Shown one piece after another: positions 27,540-35,729 of a DNA stretch of 57,166 nucleotides. The DNA is taken from NCBI GenBank assembly GCA_020438215.1, contig JAGQUX010000019.1, positions 1 to 57,166 on the forward strand, given 5' to 3'. Each line of letters begins with the position of its first letter. Positions within the stretch are counted from its first letter, which is position 1. The stretch is from Armatimonadota bacterium. GTDB lineage: Bacteria > Armatimonadota > Fimbriimonadia > Fimbriimonadales > Fimbriimonadaceae. The notes beneath the pieces were generated by a model, which saw only the letters and a list, made by a program, of their open reading frames with translations, ran no database searches and was not told the DNA's origin. Position numbers and translations under genes: made by a program.

Positions 27540-29126
27540 CTACTCCCGCAACACCCAGCCATCCGGATCAATCACATAACTACCGGCATCCCCAACTTCC
27601 ACCGTCGCCGCACCCAGCATCGACACCCGTTGCGCCTTCCCCGCAACCACAACATCCACGGGCATGGGGAACGGTAAGTCGCCCGGCACCTCCCACTTCA
27701 AATTCAATCGAGAGCCGTTCTGCGTCGCGACCAGCTTAGGGAGTTTTGCTTGACGCACATACACTTCGAAGAACCAGCGCAGGTCTTGCCCCGATTCCTG
27801 GGAGGCGATGTTCACAAAGTCGTCGGTGGTGACCAGCCGCAGGGCGCGTCCATCCGCCCAGGTTTCTGATTCCTTGGTGGGATACGCCATCCGCCGGATG
27901 GAGCGCAGAAACGCGTCATCCCCAATGAGATAGCGAAGCGAGTGCAGAACCAACGCCCCTTTATCGTAGATGTCCCCGCCGTAGGACGCGCTGGAAGTCT
28001 CCTCACGCGGGGCAACGGGAGCCGCGTTCCGAATTGCGCGGCGACGACGCTTCATCCCATCAAAGTAGGCTTGCTTACCCCGGGTTTGCTCGATATAGAA
28101 GGTGTCTAAGAAGCTCTGGAACCCTTCGTGAATCCACATATCCCGCCAGTCGGCATTGCTGACCAGGTTCGCCCACCATTCATGCCCGAATTCGTGGAGG
28201 AGCAGCCAATCGAGGCCGTCTTCCGCAAACCGATAACGGTTTCCGTAGGCAATGGAAGTCGAGTGCTCCATCCCCAGGTGCGGCGTTTCGACAATGCCCA
28301 TTTTTACAGTCCGGAACGGGAACGGCCCGCAATACTTTTCCATGAAGTGGAAGTATTTCTTCTGCTCTTCAATCAGCTTCCCGGCCTTGTCTTTGTTGTC
28401 TGGCAAAACATAGTAATGAACCGGAACAGTCTGTCCCCCAAGGGACTTCACCGAATCCGTAACAAGCTCGTAAGGTGCAGCATTGAATACCAGCGAGTAG
28501 TTGTTGATCGGGAGCGACATATGCCAATCAAAAGTCTTGGTTTGATCGCCGCTCGTTGAGGTTTTCACGAGTTTCCCTGGCCCAACCGCCAATAACCCTT
28601 CCGGCACGGTGATCCGCATGGTCGCCTTGTTTGGGCGATCCGAAGGATGATCTTTGCAGGGGAAAAGGAGGTCGGCACCGGCTCCCTGCAATGCCACCGA
28701 AACCCAGTCCGCCCCGCTCGGAGTCTTCGCCCACATGAACCCGCCATCCCAGGGCGCATTCCGGGCAACATGCGGCACACCATCGTAGGTGATCTCTACC
28801 GACATCTTTTCGCCCGGCTGCTTGGAAAGTGGGAAGTAGACTCTCATGGCACCCGGCAAACGGTCGAATCTCAAGTCGGTCTTGCCATCGGTCACCCGAC
28901 GCACTTCGTACGGATCATCCAGATCAATCAGCACGCTCCCGGTCGGGATGACGATATTGGCATCAATGATCGTCTTTCCTGAGATCGACTTGGTTGCTGG
29001 TTTGACATTCAGGGCGATGTCGTAAGACTGGACATCATAGCAAGCCTGTTCCAGCATCAGCGGGCCACCGGAGATGTGTTGCGGCGGTTGCTGTTGCGCC
29101 AGGAGGAGAAAGAGTGCCGGGGTCAT
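27540..29126 (-). CDS. M1 family zinc aminopeptidase
   Basis: A 528-residue peptidase. The zinc site is H311-E312-x-x-H315 (LLHEFGHEWW) with E334 (IHEGFQS) as third ligand. The substrate-anchoring GAMEN motif appears as GMEHS (285-289), a common variant. The N-terminal beta-saddle domain (about 30-230) is present, but the C-terminal helical domain of full-length M1 enzymes is missing. A short hydrophobic N-terminus (LFLLLAQQQ) suggests export, with possible cleavage. It heads a two-gene operon. Confidence 0.92.
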   Translation of the reverse strand: MTPALFLLLAQQQPPQHISGGPLMLEQACYDVQSYDIALNVKPATKSISGKTIIDANIVIPTGSVLIDLDDPYEVRRVTDGKTDLRFDRLPGAMRVYFPLSKQPGEKMSVEITYDGVPHVARNAPWDGGFMWAKTPSGADWVSVALQGAGADLLFPCKDHPSDRPNKATMRITVPEGLLAVGPGKLVKTSTSGDQTKTFDWHMSLPINNYSLVFNAAPYELVTDSVKSLGGQTVPVHYYVLPDNKDKAGKLIEEQKKYFHFMEKYCGPFPFRTVKMGIVETPHLGMEHSTSIAYGNRYRFAEDGLDWLLLHEFGHEWWANLVSNADWRDMWIHEGFQSFLDTFYIEQTRGKQAYFDGMKRRRRAIRNAAPVAPREETSSASYGGDIYDKGALVLHSLRYLIGDDAFLRSIRRMAYPTKESETWADGRALRLVTTDDFVNIASQESGQDLRWFFEVYVRQAKLPKLVATQNGSRLNLKWEVPGDLPFPMPVDVVVAGKAQRVSMLGAATVEVGDAGSYVIDPDGWVLRE

Positions 29127-29185
29127 GAATCAAGTTTAGACCAAATTCAAGCTCCCGGCACTGCTGTTCTCAATGCTGAGTGAAG

Positions 29186-29659
29186 CTACTTTCCGTCGCC
29201 ATCTTTCGGCGGGGTCCAATCCTGCACTATTGTGTTCTGGAATGTATCAATCAGCCACTTGTCACCGTGTTTGGACATCGCGATTGTTTGTTTGCCATCC
29301 CTCTTCAAATCCTCACTTCCCTTCATCAGTTTCCCTTGTGTTAGGACAACTGCGACATTATCACCGTACCAACGGATCAAGTCAATTTTAAGAACCATTT
29401 GAGTTCCTTTATATGGTCCTTCAAAAATCCCCTTGTGACCTTCTTCAATCACCACGCGAGTTTTGATACGCATTCCACTCCAGACGGTGAAGTCAGCATC
29501 TTCAGAAAATGCAGCGGCAAACGCTTTGGCATCACTTTTTGCCCAGGCAGTTTCTAGTTGATGAAGGACACCCTTGACGGCGTCTTCTTTGGTTTGAAGT
29601 TCGCCACCAGAGAGCACGTTTGTCGATAAAAGCATAGCGAGGACAGACATCTGTAACAT
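29186..29659 (-). CDS. Exported SgcJ/EcaC-like NTF2-fold protein
   Basis: A 157-residue protein with a signal peptide (about 1-18), then an NTF2-like cone. It contains LETAWAKSDAKAFAAAF, FTVWSGMRIKTR and YGDNVAVVLTQG, typical of the SgcJ/EcaC/DUF4440 group. These fold into a pocket of varied use; no catalytic residue is visible. It stands alone, transcribed toward the M1 gene. Confidence 0.8.
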   Translation of the reverse strand: MLQMSVLAMLLSTNVLSGGELQTKEDAVKGVLHQLETAWAKSDAKAFAAAFSEDADFTVWSGMRIKTRVVIEEGHKGIFEGPYKGTQMVLKIDLIRWYGDNVAVVLTQGKLMKGSEDLKRDGKQTIAMSKHGDKWLIDTFQNTIVQDWTPPKDGDGK

Positions 29660-29697
29660 AGCACAGTGATTTTACAGAATTATTCGAGGTTTTGGCA

Positions 29698-30033
29698 TTA
29701 ATGGAATGCGCGGACTTCTACCGAACCGCGACAAGCTAGCGCGGCTTTGCGTCCCCATTCGGTGGCTTCTTCCATGCTCGCCGCCTCGATCACCCAGAGC
29801 CCGTTGACGTACTTCTCAGCGCGGAGGAGCGAGCCCTCTTCTACTTGAGTTATGCCATCTGCGCTCCAGTGGATTGAGGTGGCTGTATCGGGGTCTTGAA
29901 GCCCGCCCACAAAAATGCGGACGCCGGCGGCAACCATCTCTTCATTGACAGCGTCAATATCGCGCATGACTTCCGCCGTGATTTGGGAGAAGTCGTATCC
30001 GTGGGGTCGGTGGATAGTGATGAGAAATTTCAA
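29698..30033 (-). CDS. YCII-related domain protein
   Basis: A 111-residue ferredoxin-like-fold protein of the YciI/DGPF group. It contains GLQDPDTATSIHW and the LWVIEAASMEEATEWGRK segment with its conserved Trp. The DGPF-type end is replaced by AFH. Members often sit next to ECF sigma factors; here it precedes VOC and membrane genes. It is separated from the VOC gene by six bases, so it is likely co-transcribed. Function unknown. Confidence 0.85.
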   Translation of the reverse strand: MKFLITIHRPHGYDFSQITAEVMRDIDAVNEEMVAAGVRIFVGGLQDPDTATSIHWSADGITQVEEGSLLRAEKYVNGLWVIEAASMEEATEWGRKAALACRGSVEVRAFH

Positions 30034-30039
30034 CTGATG

Positions 30040-30516
30040 TCAGCCTTTTACTGCCGCCTCAATCCCAGCGCAATCAATCTTGCCCATCGTCATCATCGCT
30101 TCGAATGCGCGGCGAGCCTCTTCCCCGCCAGCGGCAAGAGCATCGGTCAGAACTCGCGGAGTGATTTGCCAGCTAATCCCCCATTTATCCTTGCACCATC
30201 CGCAGGCACTTTCCTCGCCTCCATTCTCAACGATGGCATTCCAGTAGCGATCCGTTTCCTCTTGGTTATCGGTCGCAATTTGGAATGAGAACGCCTCGCA
30301 GTGAGTGAACGCCGGGCCGCCATTGAGGCCAATACACGGAATTCCGACAACGGTGAAATCCACGGTGAGAACATCGCCTTCCTGACCAGACGGGTAGTCC
30401 GACGGCGCACGGAAGATGTTATTGACCGCGCTATCCGGAAAGGTTGCGGCATAGAATTCAGCTGCTTCCAGAGCATCGTTGTTGAACCAAAGGCAGATCA
30501 TGTTTTTCGGCTTCAT
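30040..30516 (-). CDS. VOC (PhnB/3-demethylubiquinone-like) protein
   Basis: A 158-residue vicinal-oxygen-chelate protein of the PhnB-like group. AAEFYAATFPDSAV and GIPCIGLNGGPAFTHCEAFS are the opening and metal-side strands, and CGWCKDKWGISWQITPRVL closes the pocket. The start at 30516 begins with MKPKNMICLWFNND; a longer in-frame reading would run into the upstream gene. Substrate unknown. Confidence 0.87.
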   Translation of the reverse strand: MKPKNMICLWFNNDALEAAEFYAATFPDSAVNNIFRAPSDYPSGQEGDVLTVDFTVVGIPCIGLNGGPAFTHCEAFSFQIATDNQEETDRYWNAIVENGGEESACGWCKDKWGISWQITPRVLTDALAAGGEEARRAFEAMMTMGKIDCAGIEAAVKG

Positions 30517-30527
30517 GAGTGCATCTA

Positions 30528-31547
30528 TTATGCAGGAGTTGGAGCGGATTTGCCCCACTTTTTGACAAGCGGAAAGACATCGCTCGCCACCAAGTGCATC
30601 CCCACCCAAAGCGTGAACCACTTCACCCCGAGAACGATCTCAAGCCAAGCCATTGACGGGTAATTAGCAACGAAATACCCCAGCGCAAGAATCCCTCCAT
30701 TGATCAGCAGAATCGTGATCGGGAGAAGCCAGATATCCCGCTTTTTCATGCGAGCATTGCCCACAAAGTAGCTTCCAAGATAGTGATAGTAGCTCCCAAA
30801 AGCGATATGGAAGATGTAAACGCCTGCAAGGAAAACAGGGATGTTTTTGTAGCTGAGCGTCCCCCAAACCGCTGCTTCGGCAACAAAGAAAAGGGAGAGC
30901 AGAGTTCCCCGCTTATCCCCGGTCAGGAGGTCTTTCCAACCGCCGGTAGCGAGGATCAGTACCGCAATCGCGACCGATACTCCCCACATGATCCATCGGT
31001 ACTGCGAGATTTCGCCCATATCCAGCAGTACGACCGTCAGCCATCCGAAAGTAAGGATGGGTTGGTACGAGTTGAGCCAACGCTTGAGGATGGGCTCGGG
31101 GACGGCTTTTGGTGATGCAAAGAACTTCTCTGCTTTGAGAAAGTGATCGATGAAGTACACCCAGACCAGTGCCCCAAAAATCGCCGTTCCAATTACGTAT
31201 CGCATCGCTGCCAACACCAGAAATGAACCCACCAGTATCACCAAGTAGATCAGAAGACGTTGGCTCCGATAAGCATCGCGCACTGCGGTAAGGGCACCCC
31301 CTTGCCCTCGATAAGCAAAGACAAAATGCGCCCAACCAGCCCAAGCGGTACAGGCATAGACATTCATCGCTTCTGGAGAAAGGTTGGTCATTGCCCCCTC
31401 AGGAACAAGTTGGAAAGGCAGAGCGAAGGTCAGCCCGATGATCAGGCATGTGAGGGCAAGCAGGATTCTCGGCAATGATTGCGACTGCTGAGCCCCTGCT
31501 TCTGGCATAGCTGATTTTAGCTGGTCACTTCCCCGTGTCGTACTCAT
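30528..31547 (-). CDS. Polytopic membrane protein of unknown function
   Basis: A 339-residue protein with eight or nine predicted membrane helices starting near residue 27. Histidines lie in or beside several helices (WAHFVFAY, YFIDHFLKAE, YIFHIAFGSYYHYLG, GMHLVASD). This could indicate a membrane-embedded metal or cofactor site, as in some membrane oxygenases. No family can be assigned. It is directly upstream of the VOC and YciI genes on the same strand. Start at the first ATG, with a weak ribosome-binding site. Confidence 0.72.
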   Translation of the reverse strand: MSTTRGSDQLKSAMPEAGAQQSQSLPRILLALTCLIIGLTFALPFQLVPEGAMTNLSPEAMNVYACTAWAGWAHFVFAYRGQGGALTAVRDAYRSQRLLIYLVILVGSFLVLAAMRYVIGTAIFGALVWVYFIDHFLKAEKFFASPKAVPEPILKRWLNSYQPILTFGWLTVVLLDMGEISQYRWIMWGVSVAIAVLILATGGWKDLLTGDKRGTLLSLFFVAEAAVWGTLSYKNIPVFLAGVYIFHIAFGSYYHYLGSYFVGNARMKKRDIWLLPITILLINGGILALGYFVANYPSMAWLEIVLGVKWFTLWVGMHLVASDVFPLVKKWGKSAPTPA

Positions 31548-31610
31548 GCTGACTTGGAATCAGCAACAAATCTGATCGCAATACAGTTTCAAATCTGGGA
31601 AAATAGGTCG

Positions 31611-32096
31611 ATGACTAGTTTGGTGGAATATTGCAAACGCGACGCCCTTGATGCGATGGAGCACTTTCTCAGAAATTTCTCGCATGTCCCCGACGACAAG
31701 CTGAACTGGTCACCCACCCCAACATCCAAAAGTGCACTTCGGATTGCGGCTCATACTGCCGTCGCCATCGGGAACTTCACGAAAATGATGCGAGATCGAC
31801 GCCTCCCTTACGGAGACGAGATTCCAGAGTTTATGGCACAAACCGCCGCTCGGGAGGTCGCTATCACCACCCGCGAGGAGGCTGAGGAGTTACTTCGCAA
31901 GAACATGGCCGAGGTGATTACCGCGATGGATGATCTCACGGATGAAGAGGCTGAGATGGTACTGGATACCGGGCAAGGCTGGCAGATGCCCATGTCATTC
32001 CTGATGAAACTTCCCAGTAAGCACACTGCGTGGCACATTGGCCAGATCGATTTTCTTCAAACTTGCTGGGATGATCAGGAGATTTATGTCGGCTAA
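31611..32096 (+). CDS. DinB family protein
   Basis: A 161-residue four-helix DinB-like protein. RIAAHTAVAIGN (about 47) and KHTAWHIGQIDFLQT (about 140-144) provide the three putative metal His. The chosen start at 31611 gives the usual family length; an in-frame ATG at 31554 adds 19 unmatched residues. Its end overlaps the next gene by 11 bases. Confidence 0.83.
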   Translation: MTSLVEYCKRDALDAMEHFLRNFSHVPDDKLNWSPTPTSKSALRIAAHTAVAIGNFTKMMRDRRLPYGDEIPEFMAQTAAREVAITTREEAEELLRKNMAEVITAMDDLTDEEAEMVLDTGQGWQMPMSFLMKLPSKHTAWHIGQIDFLQTCWDDQEIYVG

Positions 32097-32670
32097 CCCC
32101 CCCATACTGCTAAGAACCGAGCACTTCTTGCTCCGCCCCATCACGACCGCAGATGCTCAGTTGGACTACGAGGCAGTCATGGCAACCAAAGACTTCCTCC
32201 GAGGTTGGGAGCAGACCGGCTGGCCCGCAGATGACTTCACAGTTGAGGAGAACAGAGCGGATTTGCTGCGCATGGAGAAACGACACAAGACCGGCGAATC
32301 GTGGAGCTACACGGTTCTTGATCCCAGCGAATCTCAATGCCTGGGATGCGTTTACATAACTCCAACTTCGGCTCCAGTTTTTCAGAAGCCGGAAATTATT
32401 GCACTCGATCACAACAACTGGGCTGACTACGATGTCGCAGTCTACTTTTGGATACGAAAGGAGCTCATGGAAACAACAATAGAAAGGGAGTTTTTGGACC
32501 GGCTCCAAAAATGGTTTGCGGAGACTTGGAAACTCCGAAATGTGCTTTTTATCACTTCAGAAGTTTGTAGCCACCATATCGGACTATTGGAATCGAAGGG
32601 TTATTTGTCCGTTTTCAATCTGAAGTACGCAGATAAACCCGGGCTTGAAGTAGCCTTTGGAAGAATCTAA
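32086..32670 (+). CDS. GNAT-like N-acetyltransferase
   Basis: A 195-residue acyltransferase fold protein. LLRPITTADAQLDYEAV is a typical RimJ/RimL-type start, SWSYTVLDPSESQCLGCVYI the central strands and the final segment the acetyl-CoA half. The start at 32086 has AGGAG upstream inside the DinB gene; the longer reading from 32038 would not. The acetyl-CoA loop is weakly conserved. Its last bases overlap the convergent DUF1801 gene by four. Confidence 0.74.
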   Translation: MSANPPILLRTEHFLLRPITTADAQLDYEAVMATKDFLRGWEQTGWPADDFTVEENRADLLRMEKRHKTGESWSYTVLDPSESQCLGCVYITPTSAPVFQKPEIIALDHNNWADYDVAVYFWIRKELMETTIEREFLDRLQKWFAETWKLRNVLFITSEVCSHHIGLLESKGYLSVFNLKYADKPGLEVAFGRI

Positions 32671-33080
32671 GCCCAATGCTTGATCTCATTGATTAGCACA
32701 TCCATATCGATATCTTTCGTCTTATTGAAACTGATGCAGTAGCCGGTCACTTTTGCCTTTCCAATTGTTGATCCAATTCGTTTCTTCAGAGCCTCTTTGT
32801 CTTCAAGGCCCATGATGAACACAGATATCCCGCTTGCTTTCGCGCTCAGCCCGATCCGAAAAAACTCCTTCTCCGAGCCGTTTGCATATTGGATCGTATA
32901 GAAAGAGTAACCAATCGTCGGGTTCGAAACAATCTTCCCTTCTTCATTGCGACCATCGGAAAACCAAAGTTTGCACCCCGGCAAAGCTGCAGAAATGAGA
33001 TCATGCAGGGTCTGGATTTCCCCTCGCTTTTTATCATCCAAAGCACTAATGAATTGTCTGATTTCTTCTTCGACGGTCAT
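32667..33080 (-). CDS. DUF1801 family protein
   Basis: A 137-residue protein of the YdhG/DUF1801 type. LHDLISAALPGCKLWFSDGR is the family start region, and the closing KITG-like segment appears as GKAKVTGYCISFNKTKDID. The fold is a small alpha-beta sandwich; the role is unknown. It converges on the GNAT gene with overlapping stops. Confidence 0.84.
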   Translation of the reverse strand: MTVEEEIRQFISALDDKKRGEIQTLHDLISAALPGCKLWFSDGRNEEGKIVSNPTIGYSFYTIQYANGSEKEFFRIGLSAKASGISVFIMGLEDKEALKKRIGSTIGKAKVTGYCISFNKTKDIDMDVLINEIKHWA

Positions 33081-33111
33081 GGTTTTTCGTGCTGTAGACT
33101 ACTCCATCGTG

Positions 33112-33639
33112 ATGACCGCGCATGAACTTCTAAAACACCAAGCAGAAATTGCTTATCAGGAATTGCGTGATTCCCTTGAAGGCCTCACCCAGGAGCAGTC
33201 GTGGGCAGTCACAAATCTGCTTCCCGATGAATACCTCCATAGCGAGGGTTCAATTCTCAGCCAAATCGCACACATTGCCAATGGCAAGTTCATCTATGCC
33301 AGCGTTGGATTCCGCAATTCTGAGATCAGATGGCGTGAACTTTCGCCCAAAATTGATTCCCTTTGGCCAAACCTTGAGGCAGTCACTGCTTGGCTGGATG
33401 AAGCCCACCAATATTGGCTTAATGCATGGGCGGAGGTCAGTGATCTTGAAGAAGAGCGACCGAGGTTTGATGGAACGATGTTTCCGGGTTGGAAGCTCAT
33501 TACCATCGGGATCCACCACGACGAATACCATGCAGGGCAGATCCAACTTCAGCGATCAATTCTGGAGCCATCTGATATTCCCCCACAACCTGAAGGTGAT
33601 CTCTGGGAGAAATATTGCAAGGATTTTCCTTGCTGGTAG
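33112..33639 (+). CDS. DinB family protein
   Basis: A 175-residue DinB-like helical protein. ILSQIAHIANGKF (about residue 55) and IGIHHDEYHAGQIQLQRS (about 141-146) supply the putative metal His. The ATG at 33112 starts the bundle; longer in-frame readings have no family similarity. No neighbour in the same direction follows it. Confidence 0.82.
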   Translation: MTAHELLKHQAEIAYQELRDSLEGLTQEQSWAVTNLLPDEYLHSEGSILSQIAHIANGKFIYASVGFRNSEIRWRELSPKIDSLWPNLEAVTAWLDEAHQYWLNAWAEVSDLEEERPRFDGTMFPGWKLITIGIHHDEYHAGQIQLQRSILEPSDIPPQPEGDLWEKYCKDFPCW

Positions 33640-33642
33640 CCC

Positions 33643-34146
33643 TCACTGCTCTGAGCTCAGCTCATTCAGATCCAAGGGCTTTGAATACATGGCAATCCCG
33701 CCATCTTCATCTCTCGGCCATTCGCTCTCCGGGCGATCCCAGTAGAGCTCTACTCCGTTCCCATCAGGGTCAGAAAGGTAGATGGCCTCGCTGACTCCAT
33801 GGTCGCTGGCACCATCAAGCGGATAGCCCGCGTCAATGAGTCGGCGGAGAGCGTCCGCCAGGCTTGCCCGCGTGGGATAAAGAATGGCGAGATGATAAAG
33901 CCCCGTTGTTCCCTTCGGTGGCGGGGAGCCGCCCAAACTCTCCCAGGTGTTCAGCCCGATGTGATGGTGGTATCCACCCGCCGACAAGAAAACAGCACCC
34001 GAGCCGTATCTCTGCGTGATCTCAAAACCCAATATGCCGGAGTAGAACGCAAGCGAGCGTTCCAACTCCGACACTCTCAGGTGGACGTGACCAATCCGCA
34101 CTCCGGGGTCAATCTTGCGGCTCTGACTAATTTCACTCATCTTCAA
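33643..34146 (-). CDS. VOC family protein, extradiol dioxygenase-like
   Basis: A 167-residue VOC protein with paired beta-alpha-beta modules. IGHVHLRVSELERSLAFYSG, then YHHHIGLNTWES, then GLYHLAIL and NGVELYWDRPESEW supply two His and one Glu as metal ligands. The pattern resembles CatE-like catechol 2,3-dioxygenase single-domain halves. It is monocistronic. Substrate unknown. Confidence 0.88.
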   Translation of the reverse strand: MKMSEISQSRKIDPGVRIGHVHLRVSELERSLAFYSGILGFEITQRYGSGAVFLSAGGYHHHIGLNTWESLGGSPPPKGTTGLYHLAILYPTRASLADALRRLIDAGYPLDGASDHGVSEAIYLSDPDGNGVELYWDRPESEWPRDEDGGIAMYSKPLDLNELSSEQ

Positions 34147-34236
34147 CGCAATCTACTCGCATTACTTTGATCTCATTTCTTAGTGAGGTCGATTAGCGAC
34201 GACGGATCATCAGGAACATCCGACTATCTTGCCGTA

Positions 34237-35247
34237 TCAGTCCATATAATGTTGGGGATCCAGAAGCAAATCTGCCAAGAGTTCGGCACGTTCAAAGCAT
34301 TGGTCTATGATTTTGGCTTCACGCTCAGAATCTGGTGTCCAATTGACAATCCCCAATGTATTAGATACAAATGCGATAACTATTGCGTGCTTAATCTGCA
34401 CATTGAACTCTTCGCTGCTTATCTTCATCTCATCAGAATTCAACGCCTCTAAATATGAGTTTGCAATATCAAAATAGTTTGACATATTGCCTACTTGAGG
34501 ACAAATAGCTATGAAATCTAATACGCCAGGACCACGTGTGATATTCGCCCAATCTAAGATAACTGTTTCATTCTCTACAGGAGTAAATAGTATATTATCA
34601 AGATGCAAATCAGAATGTAATAGCGTCGATGGAAGTAGCTCAAGAAACCTTACGGATTCTTGATACATCTTGGGCAATCTGTCAAGCATTGTGCTGGTCA
34701 ATCTTCCAATTTTGCTTTCATGAAGTGAAATCAATTTCTCTCTGCGTGAAACTATCCACTCTACATCACGAGCCACAATTCTTGGGTTGATCCACTCGAA
34801 TTGCAAATTAGGGCTATCCCAGAATTGTGAGTGAAATGTTCCCAGCGTACATGCGATATCTTTCCATGCACCTATATTTGTTCCTGTTAACACATCCCCC
34901 TGTAGACATCCCTCAAATGCTTCTAATACAAGAACGGCTCTTCGCTTATCGAAATCTAAGCCCGCATAGTAACAACGAGGAATCTGGATTGAAATACATT
35001 CTCCGAACTGCTCATAGAAATAGAGTTCTTTATCACTGTGCAATTTCTCTGCATTCCAGAACTTTACGACTATGTTTCGTACTGAATTTAGTCGAACTCG
35101 ATAGATTTCGCTAGCAAAACCGTAATCCTCCCCAATGCGCTCAATACCAAAGTCTGAAAAATCATATTCTTCGTCGATGTGCAATTGGATCCATTCAGGC
35201 GTTAAATCTGAGACAGAGCACGGAACATTTTGTCGATCAATGCGCAC
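34237..35247 (-). CDS. Phosphotransferase, APH-like; AT-rich
   Basis: A 336-residue aminoglycoside-phosphotransferase-fold kinase. K62 (VVKFW) is the ATP-site Lys. H211, D213 and N218 (LLHSDLHLDNIL) form the catalytic loop, and D232 (VILDWANITRG) is the metal-site Asp. By eye its DNA is far more A/T-rich (about 40% G+C) than flanking genes, and its codon choice differs, which suggests recent transfer. No mobile-element scar is seen. A stand-alone gene. Its substrate could be an antibiotic or a sugar or choline-like compound; the sequence does not say. Confidence 0.82.
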   Translation of the reverse strand: MRIDRQNVPCSVSDLTPEWIQLHIDEEYDFSDFGIERIGEDYGFASEIYRVRLNSVRNIVVKFWNAEKLHSDKELYFYEQFGECISIQIPRCYYAGLDFDKRRAVLVLEAFEGCLQGDVLTGTNIGAWKDIACTLGTFHSQFWDSPNLQFEWINPRIVARDVEWIVSRREKLISLHESKIGRLTSTMLDRLPKMYQESVRFLELLPSTLLHSDLHLDNILFTPVENETVILDWANITRGPGVLDFIAICPQVGNMSNYFDIANSYLEALNSDEMKISSEEFNVQIKHAIVIAFVSNTLGIVNWTPDSEREAKIIDQCFERAELLADLLLDPQHYMD

Positions 35248-35553
35248 ATTACTAGAGTACTCCTAGTTTATGATAAAAATATTGAAAGAGCTAATTGAGA
35301 GCCGATTTCTCGCACGCTTGCATCTGACTCACGTCCGCGACGCATAAAAATTGACCCGAGTTTCACTTCTCATATTCACGGTAGTGTTGCCGCATGGCTG
35401 GCGGTAGCTTCTCGATTGCCGCCCGCAAACCTCCCCGGTGCATAACCGAGGCGCACTGATCCTAAATTTGCGAGCTAGCTAACAGAATCGCGCATTTTGG
35501 ATTCACCTATCCGGGTCCCGCCCCTCCCTTCCCACGCGAAGTACCATCTCGCT
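35248..35553. other. Intergenic region upstream of the his leader
   Basis: No gene seen. It should hold the his promoter, but no clear -35/-10 pair is visible. A small hairpin (GGCGG...CCGCC, about 35400-35424) is the only structure noticed. A promoter for the divergent APH-like gene must also lie here. Confidence 0.4.
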
Positions 35554-35604
35554 GTGACCAAAAGTCGCTTCGCAAATCAGCACCATCATCATCACCACGT
35601 TTAA
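35554..35604 (+). CDS. hisL: Histidine leader peptide
   Basis: A 16-codon ORF starting at GTG and ending in TAA: M-T-K-S-R-F-A-N-Q followed by six consecutive His codons (CAC CAT CAT CAT CAC CAC) and Val. It stands 125 bases before hisG and just before a strong terminator. In known his leaders, a ribosome stalled at the His codons when charged tRNA-His is scarce prevents terminator formation. The ribosome-binding site is weak, so GTG as the start is the less certain part. The six-His run itself is unambiguous. Confidence 0.88.
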   Translation: MTKSRFANQHHHHHHV

Positions 35605-35664
35605 TCGGTGGAGGTGATTTGTTGTTTTGCGAAAACCGCCGCCGGGCTTCTGGCGGCGGTTTTT
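35569..35664 (+). promoter_or_regulatory. his attenuator: pairing regions and terminator
   Basis: The terminator is an AAAACCGCCGCC / GGCGGCGGTTTT stem (35632-35643 with 35652-35663) followed by more T residues. Alternative pairings exist. TTCGCAAA in the leader (35569-35576) is complementary to TTTGCGAA (35626-35633), which overlaps the base of the terminator stem. CCAC (35595-35598) can pair with GTGG (35608-35611), and ATCACC (35591-35596) with GGTGAT (35613-35618). These fit the pause and antiterminator hairpins of a ribosome-mediated attenuator. Confidence 0.85.
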
Positions 35665-35729
35665 CTTTGTTAGCTCCTCAAAATTCCTCCACATCAGATG
35701 TTCCGGCTCCGTAGCAGTCAGGAACAGCC

